Part shown: piece after piece, positions 1 through 9,039 of the stretch
How positions within the stretch are numbered: position 1 is the stretch's first letter
Layout: every line of letters starts with the position of its first letter
Source: Campylobacter peloridis LMG 23910
GTDB lineage: Bacteria; Campylobacterota; Campylobacteria; Campylobacterales; Campylobacteraceae
NCBI RefSeq assembly: GCF_000816785.1
Contig: NZ_CP007766.1
Location: 558,001-622,000 of the forward strand
Length of the DNA: 64,000 bases
Direction: 5' to 3'
The notes under the pieces: generated by a model
What the model saw: only the letters and a program-made list of their open reading frames with translations
Database searches by the model: none
Told to the model about the DNA's origin: nothing
Made by a program: the position numbers and the translations under genes

Positions 1-408
1 TCTAAAAGAAAGCTCATTAGAGTGGTGCTCATAAGGACCTACTATAACCAAAGGTAAAGATTTTTTATCAATGTTTTGAAAATATTTTTGTTTAATCAAT
101 GGTGGTATATATAAACCCAGTAATTCTTGAAATTTTTTTATAGCAGCAGATGATCCATTACCGCATGATATTAAGGCAAAGGTTTCATCAAGTTCAAGAT
201 ATTTTTTTAAGTCATATCTTGCATTTTCATAGTATTGTTGAGTTATAAAAGAATTCAAAGAGCTATCAGAATGGGTGTTAGCATAGGTTGTTAAAATTTT
301 TTTTATTTTTTTTTCTATACTTTTTAATGCTAAAGCACTAGCTGTAAAATCAAAATAATGTATACCTTTTTTTAAAATAATATCGTTTTTTAAATCTTTT
401 ATTTCCAA
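1..408 (-). CDS. Class V (cysteine desulfurase-like) aminotransferase, N-terminal part
   Basis: Only the first 136 codons are present; the gene runs off the left edge. The start is TTG at 406-408, with AGGA eight bases upstream on the minus strand. The translation shows a YFDFTASAL segment near residue 17, a YANTHSDSS segment near 45 and a SCGNGSSAA turn near 85. This resembles the start of fold-type I PLP enzymes of the cysteine desulfurase/class V group (substrate loop, then cofactor-phosphate loop). The PLP lysine lies outside the window, so activity cannot be judged. A comparable aminotransferase gene lies near flgS in C. jejuni (from memory). The substrate is unknown. Confidence 0.7.
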   Translation of the reverse strand, partial: MEIKDLKNDIILKKGIHYFDFTASALALKSIEKKIKKILTTYANTHSDSSLNSFITQQYYENARYDLKKYLELDETFALISCGNGSSAAIKKFQELLGLYIPPLIKQKYFQNIDKKSLPLVIVGPYEHHSNELSFR

Positions 409-472
409 TAAAAATCCTCAAAAATTTGTTAAAATTATAACATACAATAGATTTAAAATTAAGGATATAGTT

Positions 473-1318
473 ATAAATTTTAGTGATTTTTCAAAACTAT
501 ATAATGATTTTGATATAAAAGAACTATTTGATTTTTATAGTGTTTTTGATGAATTTATTTTTGATAATAAGAAAAATTTATATGAAAATATTTTAGATAT
601 TTTTATAAAAAATGCTCAAAATATTTTATTGAAACTAAATTTAGATGAAAATTCTTTAAAAGCTTTGTGCATTTTAAGTAAAAACGACAGAAAACGATAT
701 TCTATAAATAAATTTATTCCACATTTTCAAGCTCTTGGTATCATAAATAAACTTTTAGAAAAAAATATTTTAATTTTAGAAAAAAGCCAAGAAAAGCCTA
801 TCATTAAAAATAAAAGGCAAAAAATAAAAAAAGAATTAAGATCTTATATTGTTCAAGATAAGCTAATTTTTAAAAATCAAGGTTTAAGATTTTTCTTTTA
901 TTTTGTATATCCAAATTTAAATTTAGTTGATGAAAAAAAATACGATAAATTATTAGAACTAATCAAAAATAATTTAGAAAATTATCAAAGTCTTATATTT
1001 GAATTTTTAGCAAAAGATTTTTTAGCAAAAAAATTAAAAGTAGAACAGGTATTTAGTTTTTGGAATTATTATTGTGAAATAGATCTTTATTATCATGAAA
1101 ATGGTTTTTGTGTTTTGGGTGAAGCAAAATTTAAAGAAAGGAAAATTTGTAAAAATATTTTAAATATTTTAAAAAACAAAGCAAAACAACTTCAAATTCA
1201 ACCTAATTTATTTGTTCTTTTTTCAAAAAGTGGTTTTAGTAAAGAACTTGTTTTAAATAAGGAGCGTAATTTGCTTTTGTATACTTTGGATGATTTTAAA
1301 TTTTTACTTAAGGAATAA
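473..1318 (+). CDS. DUF234 / PD-(D/E)XK nuclease-like protein, start uncertain
   Basis: The frame is open well upstream of the first conventional start (TTG at 629). No ATG occurs in it, but AAGGA at 461-465 sits seven bases before an in-frame ATA at 473, giving about 281 residues. From 629 the protein has 229. The middle resembles a winged helix (an isoleucine/leucine-rich helix pair). The C-terminal third has CEIDLYYH followed by GEAKFK, the D...ExK pattern of PD-(D/E)XK nucleases. This arrangement matches the C-terminal half of DUF234 archaeal-type ATPases, but the AAA ATPase half is absent. It overlaps the RBS of flgS, so the two are probably cotranscribed. Role unknown. Confidence 0.6.
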   Translation: MNFSDFSKLYNDFDIKELFDFYSVFDEFIFDNKKNLYENILDIFIKNAQNILLKLNLDENSLKALCILSKNDRKRYSINKFIPHFQALGIINKLLEKNILILEKSQEKPIIKNKRQKIKKELRSYIVQDKLIFKNQGLRFFFYFVYPNLNLVDEKKYDKLLELIKNNLENYQSLIFEFLAKDFLAKKLKVEQVFSFWNYYCEIDLYYHENGFCVLGEAKFKERKICKNILNILKNKAKQLQIQPNLFVLFSKSGFSKELVLNKERNLLLYTLDDFKFLLKE

Positions 1319-1322
1319 AACT

Positions 1323-2336
1323 ATGGATGAGAATATATTAAAAAGCTTAGATTCTAGTGAAAAAGAAAATTTACAACAAGGACTTAAAGCTTTAATAGAA
1401 CAAACTTATGTAATTGAAAACGAATACAAACAGCTAAATGAAAACTACACAGCTTTAAGACAAATGGTGAGTGAAATTATTGAAGTTTTACCTATGGCAC
1501 TATGGATTTTAGATGCAAAAAAAAATATTATTTTACAAAATAATCTTGCAACGCAAAAACCAGAACTTTTAGAAAGTATTAATCTTGAAAAAACGCATTA
1601 TGAGCTTGAATTTGATCATAAATTTTATCTAATAAAAATAACCTCTCACACTGATAAACTCATAGTGAATGCAACAGATATTAGCGATGAAAAAAGAAAT
1701 GAAAGATTAGCTAGCATGGGGACAATTGCAGCACATTTAGCTCATGAAATACGAAATCCAATCGGCTCCATTTCGCTTTTAAGTTCAACTTTATTTGAAA
1801 GAAGTGAGCTAAAAAATAAGCATATAGTTTTAGAAATTCAAAAAGCAATTTCTAGAGTTGAACGCATTGTTAATTCTACTTTGCTTTTTACAAAAGGAGT
1901 GCATGTTAATTTTAACGAATTTAATTTAAAGGAATTGCAAGATGAATGCGAACAGGCTGTTAGTGCTTATAATTATCTAGCAAATATTGATTTTAAATTT
2001 GAGTTTTTAGATATCAAAATAAACGCTGATAAATCTTTACTTGCTTTAGTTTTGCAGAATTTAATTTACAACGCTATAGATGCTATTGAAGAAAGTGAAA
2101 ATGATGGTTATATAAAGGTTCAATGCGAGCAAAATGAAGATAAAATTTTTATTAAAGTCTATGATAGCGGAGTGGCTATAAAAGATAAAAAAATGGTTTT
2201 TGAAGCTTTTAAGACTACAAAATTAAAAGGAAATGGTTTAGGACTTTCTTTATCAAAACAAATTATTGATGCACATAATGGAATTTTAGGTTTTGATGAA
2301 AATCCAAAATGTTTTTTTATAGAGTTAAAAATTTAA
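1323..2336 (+). CDS. flgS: FlgS, sensor histidine kinase for sigma-54 flagellar genes
   Basis: Cytoplasmic histidine kinase of 337 residues with no membrane segment. The N-terminal part has a coiled/PAS-like region ending in NATDISDEKR. It is followed by an H-box (LAHEIRNPIGS, phospho-acceptor His near residue 142) and an HATPase_c domain with NLIYNAIDA (N box) and GNGLGLSLS (G box). In Campylobacter FlgS phosphorylates FlgR to switch on RpoN-dependent hook and basal-body genes in response to the flagellar export apparatus. The ATG at 1323 was chosen because AAGGA lies just upstream and it matches family N-termini; an in-frame TTG at 1290 lies inside the previous gene. The FlgR gene is not in the window. 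Confidence 0.9.
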   Translation: MDENILKSLDSSEKENLQQGLKALIEQTYVIENEYKQLNENYTALRQMVSEIIEVLPMALWILDAKKNIILQNNLATQKPELLESINLEKTHYELEFDHKFYLIKITSHTDKLIVNATDISDEKRNERLASMGTIAAHLAHEIRNPIGSISLLSSTLFERSELKNKHIVLEIQKAISRVERIVNSTLLFTKGVHVNFNEFNLKELQDECEQAVSAYNYLANIDFKFEFLDIKINADKSLLALVLQNLIYNAIDAIEESENDGYIKVQCEQNEDKIFIKVYDSGVAIKDKKMVFEAFKTTKLKGNGLGLSLSKQIIDAHNGILGFDENPKCFFIELKI

Positions 2337-2379
2337 GCTCTATAAAATAAAATTTTACTTAGAATAATAAAACCATTTT

Positions 2380-2456
2380 GTCCTCATAGCTCAGCTGGAT
2401 AGAGCGCAGAATTCCTAATTCTGAGGCCGCAAGTTCAAACCTTGCTGGGGACACCA
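2380..2456 (+). tRNA. tRNA-Arg (anticodon CCU)
   Basis: A 77-nt cloverleaf with acceptor stem GTCCTCA/TGGGGAC (one T-G pair), D-arm AGCTCAGCTGGATAGAGC, anticodon stem CAGAA/TTCTG around loop TTCCTAA (anticodon CCT), and T-arm GTTCAAAC. The CCA end is encoded. It reads the rare codon AGG. A weak -10 (TAGAAT, 2360-2365) lies just upstream. It sits between flgS and trmL, and trmL begins 16 bases after it. Confidence 0.95.
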
Positions 2457-2471
2457 TTTAAAGGTTTTTTA

Positions 2472-2936
2472 ATGTTTCATATAGTTTTAGTTGAGCCTCG
2501 CATACCACAAAATACAGGAAGTATAGGTAGAATGTGTTTTAACGCAGGATTTACTTTGCATATTATAAATCCACTTTTTAGTATAGATGAAAAAGCGGTT
2601 AAAAGAGCAGGGCTTGATTATTGGAAAAAATTAAATCCTTTGCTTTGGGATAGCTTAGATGATTTTTTGCTTAAAAATGAGAAATTTAAAGATAGATTTT
2701 TTTTCGCAACAACAAAAACTAAGCGAACATATTTTGATGTAAGCTATAAACAAGGTGATTTTTTATTTTTTGGAAGTGAAAGTTTTGGTTTGCCACTGGA
2801 ACTTATGCAACAAAAATGGGAAAATGCTATTACTATACCTATGAAAGATTGTGGTAGAAGTTTAAATTTAGCTACTAGTGTGGGTATTATAAGTTATGAA
2901 GCATTAAGACAAAATTTTGCTTCTTTCAAAGCTTAA
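2472..2936 (+). CDS. trmL: TrmL, tRNA (cytidine/uridine-34 2'-O)-methyltransferase
   Basis: SPOUT-family methyltransferase of 154 residues. It modifies the wobble ribose of tRNA-Leu isoacceptors using S-adenosylmethionine. Family signatures seen: [16 protein letters not shown] at the N-terminus, [10 protein letters not shown] in the middle and IPM...[11 protein letters not shown] at the C-terminus, which form the knotted SAM site. Length is normal for the minimal TrmL group. The ATG at 2472 has AAGG eight bases upstream; an upstream in-frame TTG at 2442 would lie inside tRNA-Arg. Its stop overlaps the convergent paqQ stop by four bases. Confidence 0.9.
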   Translation: MFHIVLVEPRIPQNTGSIGRMCFNAGFTLHIINPLFSIDEKAVKRAGLDYWKKLNPLLWDSLDDFLLKNEKFKDRFFFATTKTKRTYFDVSYKQGDFLFFGSESFGLPLELMQQKWENAITIPMKDCGRSLNLATSVGIISYEALRQNFASFKA

Positions 2937-3661
2937 TGATTTAATACTTGATTTAAAAATTCTTTCAATCTTTCATTATTTGGTTTTTCAAAGGCTATTT
3001 TAGGGCATTCATCTACTGCTATAACACCTTTATCCATGAAAAAAATTCTATTGGCTACATTTCTTGCAAAGCCCATTTCATGTGTGACTACAAGCATAGT
3101 TAAACCTTCTTTAGCTACTTCTTTCATAATGCTTAAAACCTCACCTATCATTTCTGGATCTAAAGCTGAGGTTGGTTCATCAAATAAAATTATATCAGGA
3201 TTCATCATTAAAGATCTTGCTATAGCAATGCGTTGTTTTTGTCCGCCTGATAATTTATGAGGAAAATATTCTTCTTTATCGCTTAAACCTACTTTTTTTA
3301 ATAATTCTCTTGCTTTTTTTATAGCCTCATCTTTATTCATTATTTTAGTTTGTATAGGAGCTAAACATAAGTTTTCTAAAACATTTTTATTATTAAAAAG
3401 ATTAAAATGCTGAAAAACCATACTTACTTTTTGGCGAATTTGATTAATATTTGTTTTTGGATCTAATATATTTATATTGTTAATATATATACTTCCACTA
3501 TCTGGAGTTTCAAGCTTGTTTATACAGCGTAAAAAGGTGCTTTTACCACCCCCGCTAGGACCAATAATTGCTATAATATCACCCTTGTGAATTTTTACGC
3601 TAATATTTTTTAATACCTCTAAATCACCATATTTTTTAATTAAATTTTCGATTTTAATCAT
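2933..3661 (-). CDS. paqQ: PaqQ, amino-acid ABC transporter ATPase
   Basis: ATP-binding subunit (242 residues) of a polar amino-acid ABC importer (GlnQ/HisP class). Walker A is GPSGGGKST near residue 35, the signature is LSGGQKQR near 137, Walker B is [13 protein letters not shown], and the H-loop is VVTHEMGF. It overlaps the permease gene by eight bases, so the two are translationally coupled. In C. jejuni the PaqPQ system takes up glutamine/glutamate-type solutes and affects stress survival. No substrate-binding protein is encoded next to it. Membrane-associated on the cytoplasmic face. Confidence 0.88.
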   Translation of the reverse strand: MIKIENLIKKYGDLEVLKNISVKIHKGDIIAIIGPSGGGKSTFLRCINKLETPDSGSIYINNINILDPKTNINQIRQKVSMVFQHFNLFNNKNVLENLCLAPIQTKIMNKDEAIKKARELLKKVGLSDKEEYFPHKLSGGQKQRIAIARSLMMNPDIILFDEPTSALDPEMIGEVLSIMKEVAKEGLTMLVVTHEMGFARNVANRIFFMDKGVIAVDECPKIAFEKPNNERLKEFLNQVLNH

Positions 3662-4406
3662 GCTTATTTAATCTCTTTTCTATAATTCTTGCAAAAAGGG
3701 TTAAAATCTTAACACTTACATAATACACAAGTCCTGTAAAAATGATAGGTTTAGGGTTGTAATAAACAGCTTGTAAGCTTTTACTTTGCATGGTAATATC
3801 CATAACGCTAATATAACCCACAATGGAAGTCTCTTTAAATAAAGAAATAAATTCATTCATCAATGAAGGTAAAATATTTTTAACAGCTTGTGGAAAAATA
3901 ATCATTCTCATAGATATTGAGTAGCTAAGTCCCATCGCTCTAGCTGCTTCCATTTGCCCTTTATCAACACTTTGAATTCCACTTCTTACAATTTCAGCTA
4001 CATAAGCTGAGCTATTAAGTCCAAGTGCTATGATAGCAACATAAAAATTATCACTCCAAGTAGCAAAAATTACTACAGAAAATATTAAAAGTTGTAAAAG
4101 TAAAGGTGTTCCGCGTATGATATCAATGTATTCATCTATAATAAAATTTAAACTTTGAATTTCCAAAAATCTTAAAAATGCTAAAAAAAACCCAAGTACA
4201 ATACCTATTAAAATACCACCTATAGTTAGCCCTAAAGTTGTAAAATAACTATTAACATAAGCTTTTGCTTCTATAGTGTAAGCATATTCTCCTGTGGCCA
4301 AACCATTTTGATCTTTTATTTGTAAAATTTCAATAGGAAAAGAAAAATAAGCCCAAAAAATAATAATACTAAAAAATACAAAAAGTTTAATTGTATTTTG
4401 TTTCAA
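3654..4406 (-). CDS. paqP: PaqP, amino-acid ABC transporter permease
   Basis: Inner-membrane permease of 250 residues, HisM/GlnP class. It has an N-terminal hydrophobic helix (about residues 8-28), a long periplasmic loop, then a typical binding-protein-dependent permease domain. The EAA-type loop is visible as [22 protein letters not shown] near residue 155, and [10 protein letters not shown] is the usual start of the domain. Start is TTG with AAGGTGAG upstream. First gene of a two-gene operon with paqQ, divergent from the AGCS symporter across about 220 bp of AT-rich promoter DNA. Confidence 0.88.
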   Translation of the reverse strand: MKQNTIKLFVFFSIIIFWAYFSFPIEILQIKDQNGLATGEYAYTIEAKAYVNSYFTTLGLTIGGILIGIVLGFFLAFLRFLEIQSLNFIIDEYIDIIRGTPLLLQLLIFSVVIFATWSDNFYVAIIALGLNSSAYVAEIVRSGIQSVDKGQMEAARAMGLSYSISMRMIIFPQAVKNILPSLMNEFISLFKETSIVGYISVMDITMQSKSLQAVYYNPKPIIFTGLVYYVSVKILTLFARIIEKRLNKHD

Positions 4407-4552
4407 TTTCTCACCTTATAAAAAATTAAAACAAAAGTTTATAAAAATAAAGTTTTCTTTTTACTTAAAGCTTAAAATTTAGTTTGTGTGTTTGTAATTT
4501 TCAAGTAAAAAATACTAAAGCTGTAAAAAATAAAATAAAATTAATATAAAAT

Positions 4553-4558
4553 TATAAT
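4553..4558 (+). promoter_or_regulatory. Putative sigma-70 -10 box for the AGCS symporter
   Basis: TATAAT 68 bases before the ATG at 4626, inside a strongly AT-rich divergent spacer; predicted transcript start near 4565. No -35 match, as usual in Campylobacter. The ribosome site AAGGAG is at 4615-4620. Confidence 0.45.
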
Positions 4559-4625
4559 TTTTTATGACAAATTCATTTTTTTATGCTAAATTTATGATTT
4601 ATAAATATTTTAAAAAGGAGAAAAT

Positions 4626-6068
4626 ATGGACTTAATGCTCCAATTTGTTGATTTTGTAAATAATCAATACTACTCCATTTTGGTAGTTTTGCTTATTGTA
4701 ACAGGATTTTTTTATAGTTATTTAACTGGTTTTGTGCAATTTAGAATGCTTCCATATGTATTTGACATCTTAACAGAAAAACAAGAAAAGCATGAAAAGC
4801 ATCATATCACTCCTTTTCAAGCTTTGATGATTTCAACAGCTTCAAGAGTTGGTATAGGAAATATCGCAGGTATTGCAGTTGCTGTTGTATTAGGTGGCCC
4901 TGGAGCTTTGTTTTGGATGTGGGCTATGGCTTTTTTTGGAGGAGCTTCAGCTTTTGCAGAAAGCACTTTAGCACAAGTTTATAAAAGTCGTGATGGAAAA
5001 AGCTTTAAAGGTGGTCCTGCTTATTACATTAGTAAAGCTTTAAATTTAAAATGGTTGGGTGCTATTTTTGCTGTGATTTTAATCATTACTTATGCTTATG
5101 GTTTTAATGGACTTCAAAGTCAAACCATGACTTCAGCATTTGAATTTTACTATAAAGGTATGGTTGATGCTAGCGAAGTAAGCTTTTCTCAAAGTTGGTG
5201 GCCTATTGTAATTGGAGCTATTTTAGCTATATTTGCTGCATATATGTTTTTTGGTGATCATACAAAAATCGGCAAGGTGAGTTCAGTGATTGTTCCTATT
5301 ATGGCTATGATTTATGTTGGTTTGTCTATCATTGCTATGTTTATGAATTTTGAAAAAATTCCAGATGTTTTTTCTATGATTTTTAAAAGTGCTTTTGATT
5401 TTGAAGCTATTTTTGGTGGATTTGCAGGTTCTGCTTTGGTTATAGGTATAAAAAGAGGGTTATTTTCTAATGAAGCAGGTATGGGTTCAGCTCCAAATGC
5501 AGCAGCTTCAGCTCTTACAACTCACCCTGCAAAACAAGGTGTAATTCAAGCTTTTTCTGTGTTAATTGATGTAATCATTTGTACAAGTTCAGGATTTTTA
5601 GTGTTGTTTTCGCTTGCTTATGCAAATAATATAGGAGTAGATGGTAAGCCTATTTTAACAGCTTTACCTTTAGTGCAAGAATCCATGAAAGAATACTATG
5701 GAAATTTAGGGGTGCATTTTACTACTATAAGTATAGTTTTGTTTGCAGTTACTTCTTTGATTGGAAATTATTATTATGCACAAGCAAATATTAAATACCT
5801 TACTCAAAATCCAGTTATCATTAATCTTTTCAAAGCAAGTGCAGTGCTTATGATTTTTATTGGTGCAAATATGGATTTAAAATTTGCTTGGGATTTAGCC
5901 GATACCACTATGGCTTTTATGGCTACGATTAATATTATTTCTATTTTATTGCTTGGTGGTATAGTTAAAAAGGTATTAAAAGATTTTAGTGAGCAAAAAA
6001 GACAAGGAAGAGATCCTGTTTTTAGTGCTTCAAAACTTGGCATTAAAAACGCAGAGTGTTGGGATTGA
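4626..6068 (+). CDS. Alanine/glycine:cation symporter (AGCS family)
   Basis: Inner-membrane Na+-coupled amino-acid carrier of 480 residues with about ten hydrophobic helices. AGCS signatures seen: STASRVGIGNIAGIAVA near residue 77, GGPGALFWMW near 98, KGGPAYYISKAL near 128 and KRGLFSNEAGMGSAPNAAA near 285, the conserved substrate/sodium region. Length fits the family (430-540). A 46-residue membrane protein gene starts in its stop codon. Which of alanine, glycine or serine it carries cannot be told from sequence. Confidence 0.88.
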   Translation: MDLMLQFVDFVNNQYYSILVVLLIVTGFFYSYLTGFVQFRMLPYVFDILTEKQEKHEKHHITPFQALMISTASRVGIGNIAGIAVAVVLGGPGALFWMWAMAFFGGASAFAESTLAQVYKSRDGKSFKGGPAYYISKALNLKWLGAIFAVILIITYAYGFNGLQSQTMTSAFEFYYKGMVDASEVSFSQSWWPIVIGAILAIFAAYMFFGDHTKIGKVSSVIVPIMAMIYVGLSIIAMFMNFEKIPDVFSMIFKSAFDFEAIFGGFAGSALVIGIKRGLFSNEAGMGSAPNAAASALTTHPAKQGVIQAFSVLIDVIICTSSGFLVLFSLAYANNIGVDGKPILTALPLVQESMKEYYGNLGVHFTTISIVLFAVTSLIGNYYYAQANIKYLTQNPVIINLFKASAVLMIFIGANMDLKFAWDLADTTMAFMATINIISILLLGGIVKKVLKDFSEQKRQGRDPVFSASKLGIKNAECWD

Positions 6069-6208
6069 TGATAGATTATATTATTATTACTTTATTTGTG
6101 TGTTTTATGATTTTTCTTGTATTTGGTTTTAATCGCCAAATGCAAGAAAAAGCCAAACAAAGAGAAGAAAAGCAAAAAACAAAGAAAGATTTTAAAAAAA
6201 ATAGGTAA
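6068..6208 (+). CDS. Small single-pass membrane protein, 46 residues
   Basis: The ATG overlaps the TGA of the symporter gene by one base (TGATG), suggesting translational coupling. The protein begins MIDYIIITLFVCFMIFLVFG, one transmembrane helix, followed by a very basic glutamine/lysine-rich tail ending in KKDFKKNR. A lysine-rich cytoplasmic tail after one helix suits a small accessory subunit of the adjacent symporter or a free small membrane protein. Function unknown; no family recognised. Confidence 0.6.
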   Translation: MIDYIIITLFVCFMIFLVFGFNRQMQEKAKQREEKQKTKKDFKKNR

Positions 6209-6241
6209 AATACACTAAAAATTTTTAAAAAAGAGTGTAAA

Positions 6242-8236
6242 ATGAAATTGTTGATAGAAATAGGCACAGAAGAGCTTCCTGCCATCCCTTTATTAAAAGA
6301 ACTTCCAAATATTAGTAAAAAATGGGAAAAGATTTTACAAGAGTATCATTTAGAATCTGAATTTAAATTTTTCTATACTCCTAGAAGATTAGTTTTCATC
6401 CATGAAAATTTCAAAGAAAAACAAGATGATTCTTTTGTAGAATTTATAGGAGCACCTAAAGCTATAGCTTATAAAGAAGGTAAACTTACTCAAGCAGGTG
6501 TAAGTTTTTTAGAAAAAAATAATCTGAAAGAAGAAGAAATAGAATTTAAAGAAATAAAAGGAAAAGAAGTATTATTTTGCCAAAAACAAGTTCAAGGCTT
6601 AAAAAGCGAAGAAGTTTTGCCTAAAATGATAGAAACTTTCTTAAAAAGTTTAAATTTTGGAAAAACAATGAGATGGGGCGATGGAAGCTTTGAATTTATT
6701 AGAGCCATTCGTTCATTATCTTGTGTTTTAGGTGAAAAATTAGTTGAATTTCAAAGTTATGGAGTTAAAAGTTCCAAAAGCACTTTTGTTCATAGAAGTG
6801 TTAGTTATGATTTAGTAGCTTTTGAAAATATTGATGAATATTTTGAAATTTTAGAGCGAAATTATATTATTTTAGATCAAGATTTAAGAAAACAAATTAT
6901 TACAACTCAGCTAAAAAACCTTGAAAAAGAAAACGATATTGTTATAGCTGAAGATGAGGAATTATTAGCTGAGGTTGTAGCTATTACTGAATATCCAAAG
7001 GCTTTGTTGGGGCATTTTGAAAAAGAGTATTTAGAAATTCCAAGTGAAGTTATCATTACTTCCATGAGAGAAAATCAAAGATATTTTGCGGTTTTTAAAA
7101 ATAACACTTTAAGCAATCACTTCATTGTAGTTTCTAATGCAGTTTGTAAAGATTATTTTAAAATTATCAATGGAAATGAGAGGGTTTTAAGAGCAAGATT
7201 AAGCGATGCGATGTTTTTTTGGAAAAATGATCTTGCACACGGCTTAAGTAATGAAAAATTAGCTCAAATGGCTTATCTTGAAGGACTTGGAACACTAGAA
7301 GATAAAGTTAAAAGAGAGCAAAAAATTGCCCTTAAGCTTTGTGAGTTTTTAGCCAATACAAAAAAAGAAGAAATTTTAAAAGCCATTGAATATTCTAAAG
7401 CAGATCTTAGCTCTCAAATGGTTTATGAATTTACTAATTTACAAGGTATTATGGGTTCATATTATGCAAAAGCTATGGGAATGAGTGATGATATAGCTTT
7501 GGCTATTAAAGAGCAGTATCTTCCAAATGGAGATAATTGTGCTATGCCTAGTAATGAATTTAGTGCTATAGTTGCTTTAGCAAATAAATTTGAAACACTC
7601 ATGGGGCTTTTTTCTATTGGAAAAATTCCAAGCGGAACAAAAGACCCTTATGCTTTAAGAAGAGCAGCTAATGGAGTGTTAAAAATAATCTTAGCTTTGC
7701 ATAAAAATTTTGATATTAAATGTTTTTTAAAAACGATAAGTAGCGAATATAAAAATTTTGATACCAACCTTTTACTTGACTTTATTTTAGAGCGTTTATA
7801 CACTTTCTATGCAGTCAATGCTTCTTTTATCAAAGCAGTGTTAAGCTCTAAAAATTATGATATTATTTATATAGATTCTTGCATTAAAGCTTTAATACAA
7901 AATGCCAGCAAAAAAGAATTTAGTCAAAATTTTGCTACATTTAAGCGATTAGCAAATATAGTTATTATTAATGATATTAAAGTTGATGAAAATTTATTCA
8001 ACACTCAAGAGGAAAAGAATTTATATCAAGCTTTTAAAGATTGTAAAGAAAATTCAAACAACACTCAAGAACTTTTGGAAAATCTTTTTGCATTAAAACC
8101 TCAAATAGATGATTTTTTTGATAAAGTAATGATAAATGATAAAGATGAAAAAATCAAAAACAATCGCCAAGCTTTAGTTTGCGAAATATACAAAGAGTTT
8201 TTAAAAATTGCAGATATTAAAGAAATTAGCCTATGA
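6242..8236 (+). CDS. glyS: Glycyl-tRNA synthetase beta subunit
   Basis: 664-residue beta subunit of the bacterial alpha2beta2 glycyl-tRNA synthetase, which recognises tRNA-Gly while the alpha subunit (not in this window) performs activation. Family signatures: LLIEIGTEELPA at the N-terminus, FYTPRRL near residue 40, SMRENQRYFAVF near 276, ARLSDAMFFWKND near 317 and GTKDPYALRRAANG near 465. The C-terminal DALR-like anticodon domain is present. Length is normal. It overlaps the next gene by four bases, making an operon with the M23 peptidase and the methyltransferase. Confidence 0.95.
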   Translation: MKLLIEIGTEELPAIPLLKELPNISKKWEKILQEYHLESEFKFFYTPRRLVFIHENFKEKQDDSFVEFIGAPKAIAYKEGKLTQAGVSFLEKNNLKEEEIEFKEIKGKEVLFCQKQVQGLKSEEVLPKMIETFLKSLNFGKTMRWGDGSFEFIRAIRSLSCVLGEKLVEFQSYGVKSSKSTFVHRSVSYDLVAFENIDEYFEILERNYIILDQDLRKQIITTQLKNLEKENDIVIAEDEELLAEVVAITEYPKALLGHFEKEYLEIPSEVIITSMRENQRYFAVFKNNTLSNHFIVVSNAVCKDYFKIINGNERVLRARLSDAMFFWKNDLAHGLSNEKLAQMAYLEGLGTLEDKVKREQKIALKLCEFLANTKKEEILKAIEYSKADLSSQMVYEFTNLQGIMGSYYAKAMGMSDDIALAIKEQYLPNGDNCAMPSNEFSAIVALANKFETLMGLFSIGKIPSGTKDPYALRRAANGVLKIILALHKNFDIKCFLKTISSEYKNFDTNLLLDFILERLYTFYAVNASFIKAVLSSKNYDIIYIDSCIKALIQNASKKEFSQNFATFKRLANIVIINDIKVDENLFNTQEEKNLYQAFKDCKENSNNTQELLENLFALKPQIDDFFDKVMINDKDEKIKNNRQALVCEIYKEFLKIADIKEISL

Positions 8237-9039
8237 AAAAAGTTATATTTTTTATATGTTTTTTATTTTTAACTTTAAATTCTAAAGAAATAGAACTCAT
8301 TAAAGGGCAGGTTCAGTTTTTAGAATTTGATAAAAATAATTTTTTTCAAGCTAGTTCTAATTCTAAAAATCTACCATTTTTTATTTACAAAAATAAAGTA
8401 ATCATAAGCATAGCTATGCCTTATAAAGAACCTAAAAACAGAACAATTTTTATAAATTTTAAAGACAAAACCAAAGAAGAGATTTTTATTAAATTTAAAG
8501 AAGGAAATTACACAAAAGAGTCTTTAAAAGTAAGTTCTTCCAAAGTAAATCCACCAAAAAATGTCTTAGAACGCATAAAAACAGAATACAAAGAAGCATT
8601 GAGTGTTTATAATAGCTACACTAATAATGCGTTATTTAATGGAAAATTCATTTATCCTTTAGAGTCTAAAATCACTAGTGAATTTGGTAAGGCAAGATTG
8701 TTTAATGGAAGTTTAAAAAGCTACCATAGTGGAACTGATTTTAGAGCAGCTAGTGGAACTAAAATCAAAGCCAGCAATGATGGTATAGTAAAAATTGCTT
8801 CAAATCGCTACTATGCAGGAAATTCAGTAGTGATTGATCATGGGTATGGAATTTATTCTCAATATTATCATTTATCAAAACTTTATGTAAAAGTTGGGCA
8901 AAAAGTCAAAAAAGGTGAAGTGATAGGTTTAAGTGGAGCAAGCGGAAGAGTTACAGGGCCACATTTGCATTTTGGAATTTTAGTAAATGGTGTTCAGGTA
9001 AATCCACTTGATTTTATTAATAAATTCAATGCTTTATAA
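8233..9039 (+). CDS. M23 (LytM) family peptidoglycan endopeptidase
   Basis: 268 residues with an N-terminal signal peptide (hydrophobic to about residue 17), a mixed beta domain (20-130), then a C-terminal M23 domain. Zinc/catalytic motifs are intact: YHSGTDFRA (HxxxD) near residue 165 and GPHLHFGI (HxH) near 246, with EFGKAR and DHGYGIYSQYYHL between. M23 enzymes cut peptide cross-links in murein; in Campylobacter and Helicobacter several shape the helical cell. It sits between glyS and a methyltransferase with 4 and 1 bp overlaps. It acts in the periplasm. Confidence 0.85.
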   Translation: MKKVIFFICFLFLTLNSKEIELIKGQVQFLEFDKNNFFQASSNSKNLPFFIYKNKVIISIAMPYKEPKNRTIFINFKDKTKEEIFIKFKEGNYTKESLKVSSSKVNPPKNVLERIKTEYKEALSVYNSYTNNALFNGKFIYPLESKITSEFGKARLFNGSLKSYHSGTDFRAASGTKIKASNDGIVKIASNRYYAGNSVVIDHGYGIYSQYYHLSKLYVKVGQKVKKGEVIGLSGASGRVTGPHLHFGILVNGVQVNPLDFINKFNAL

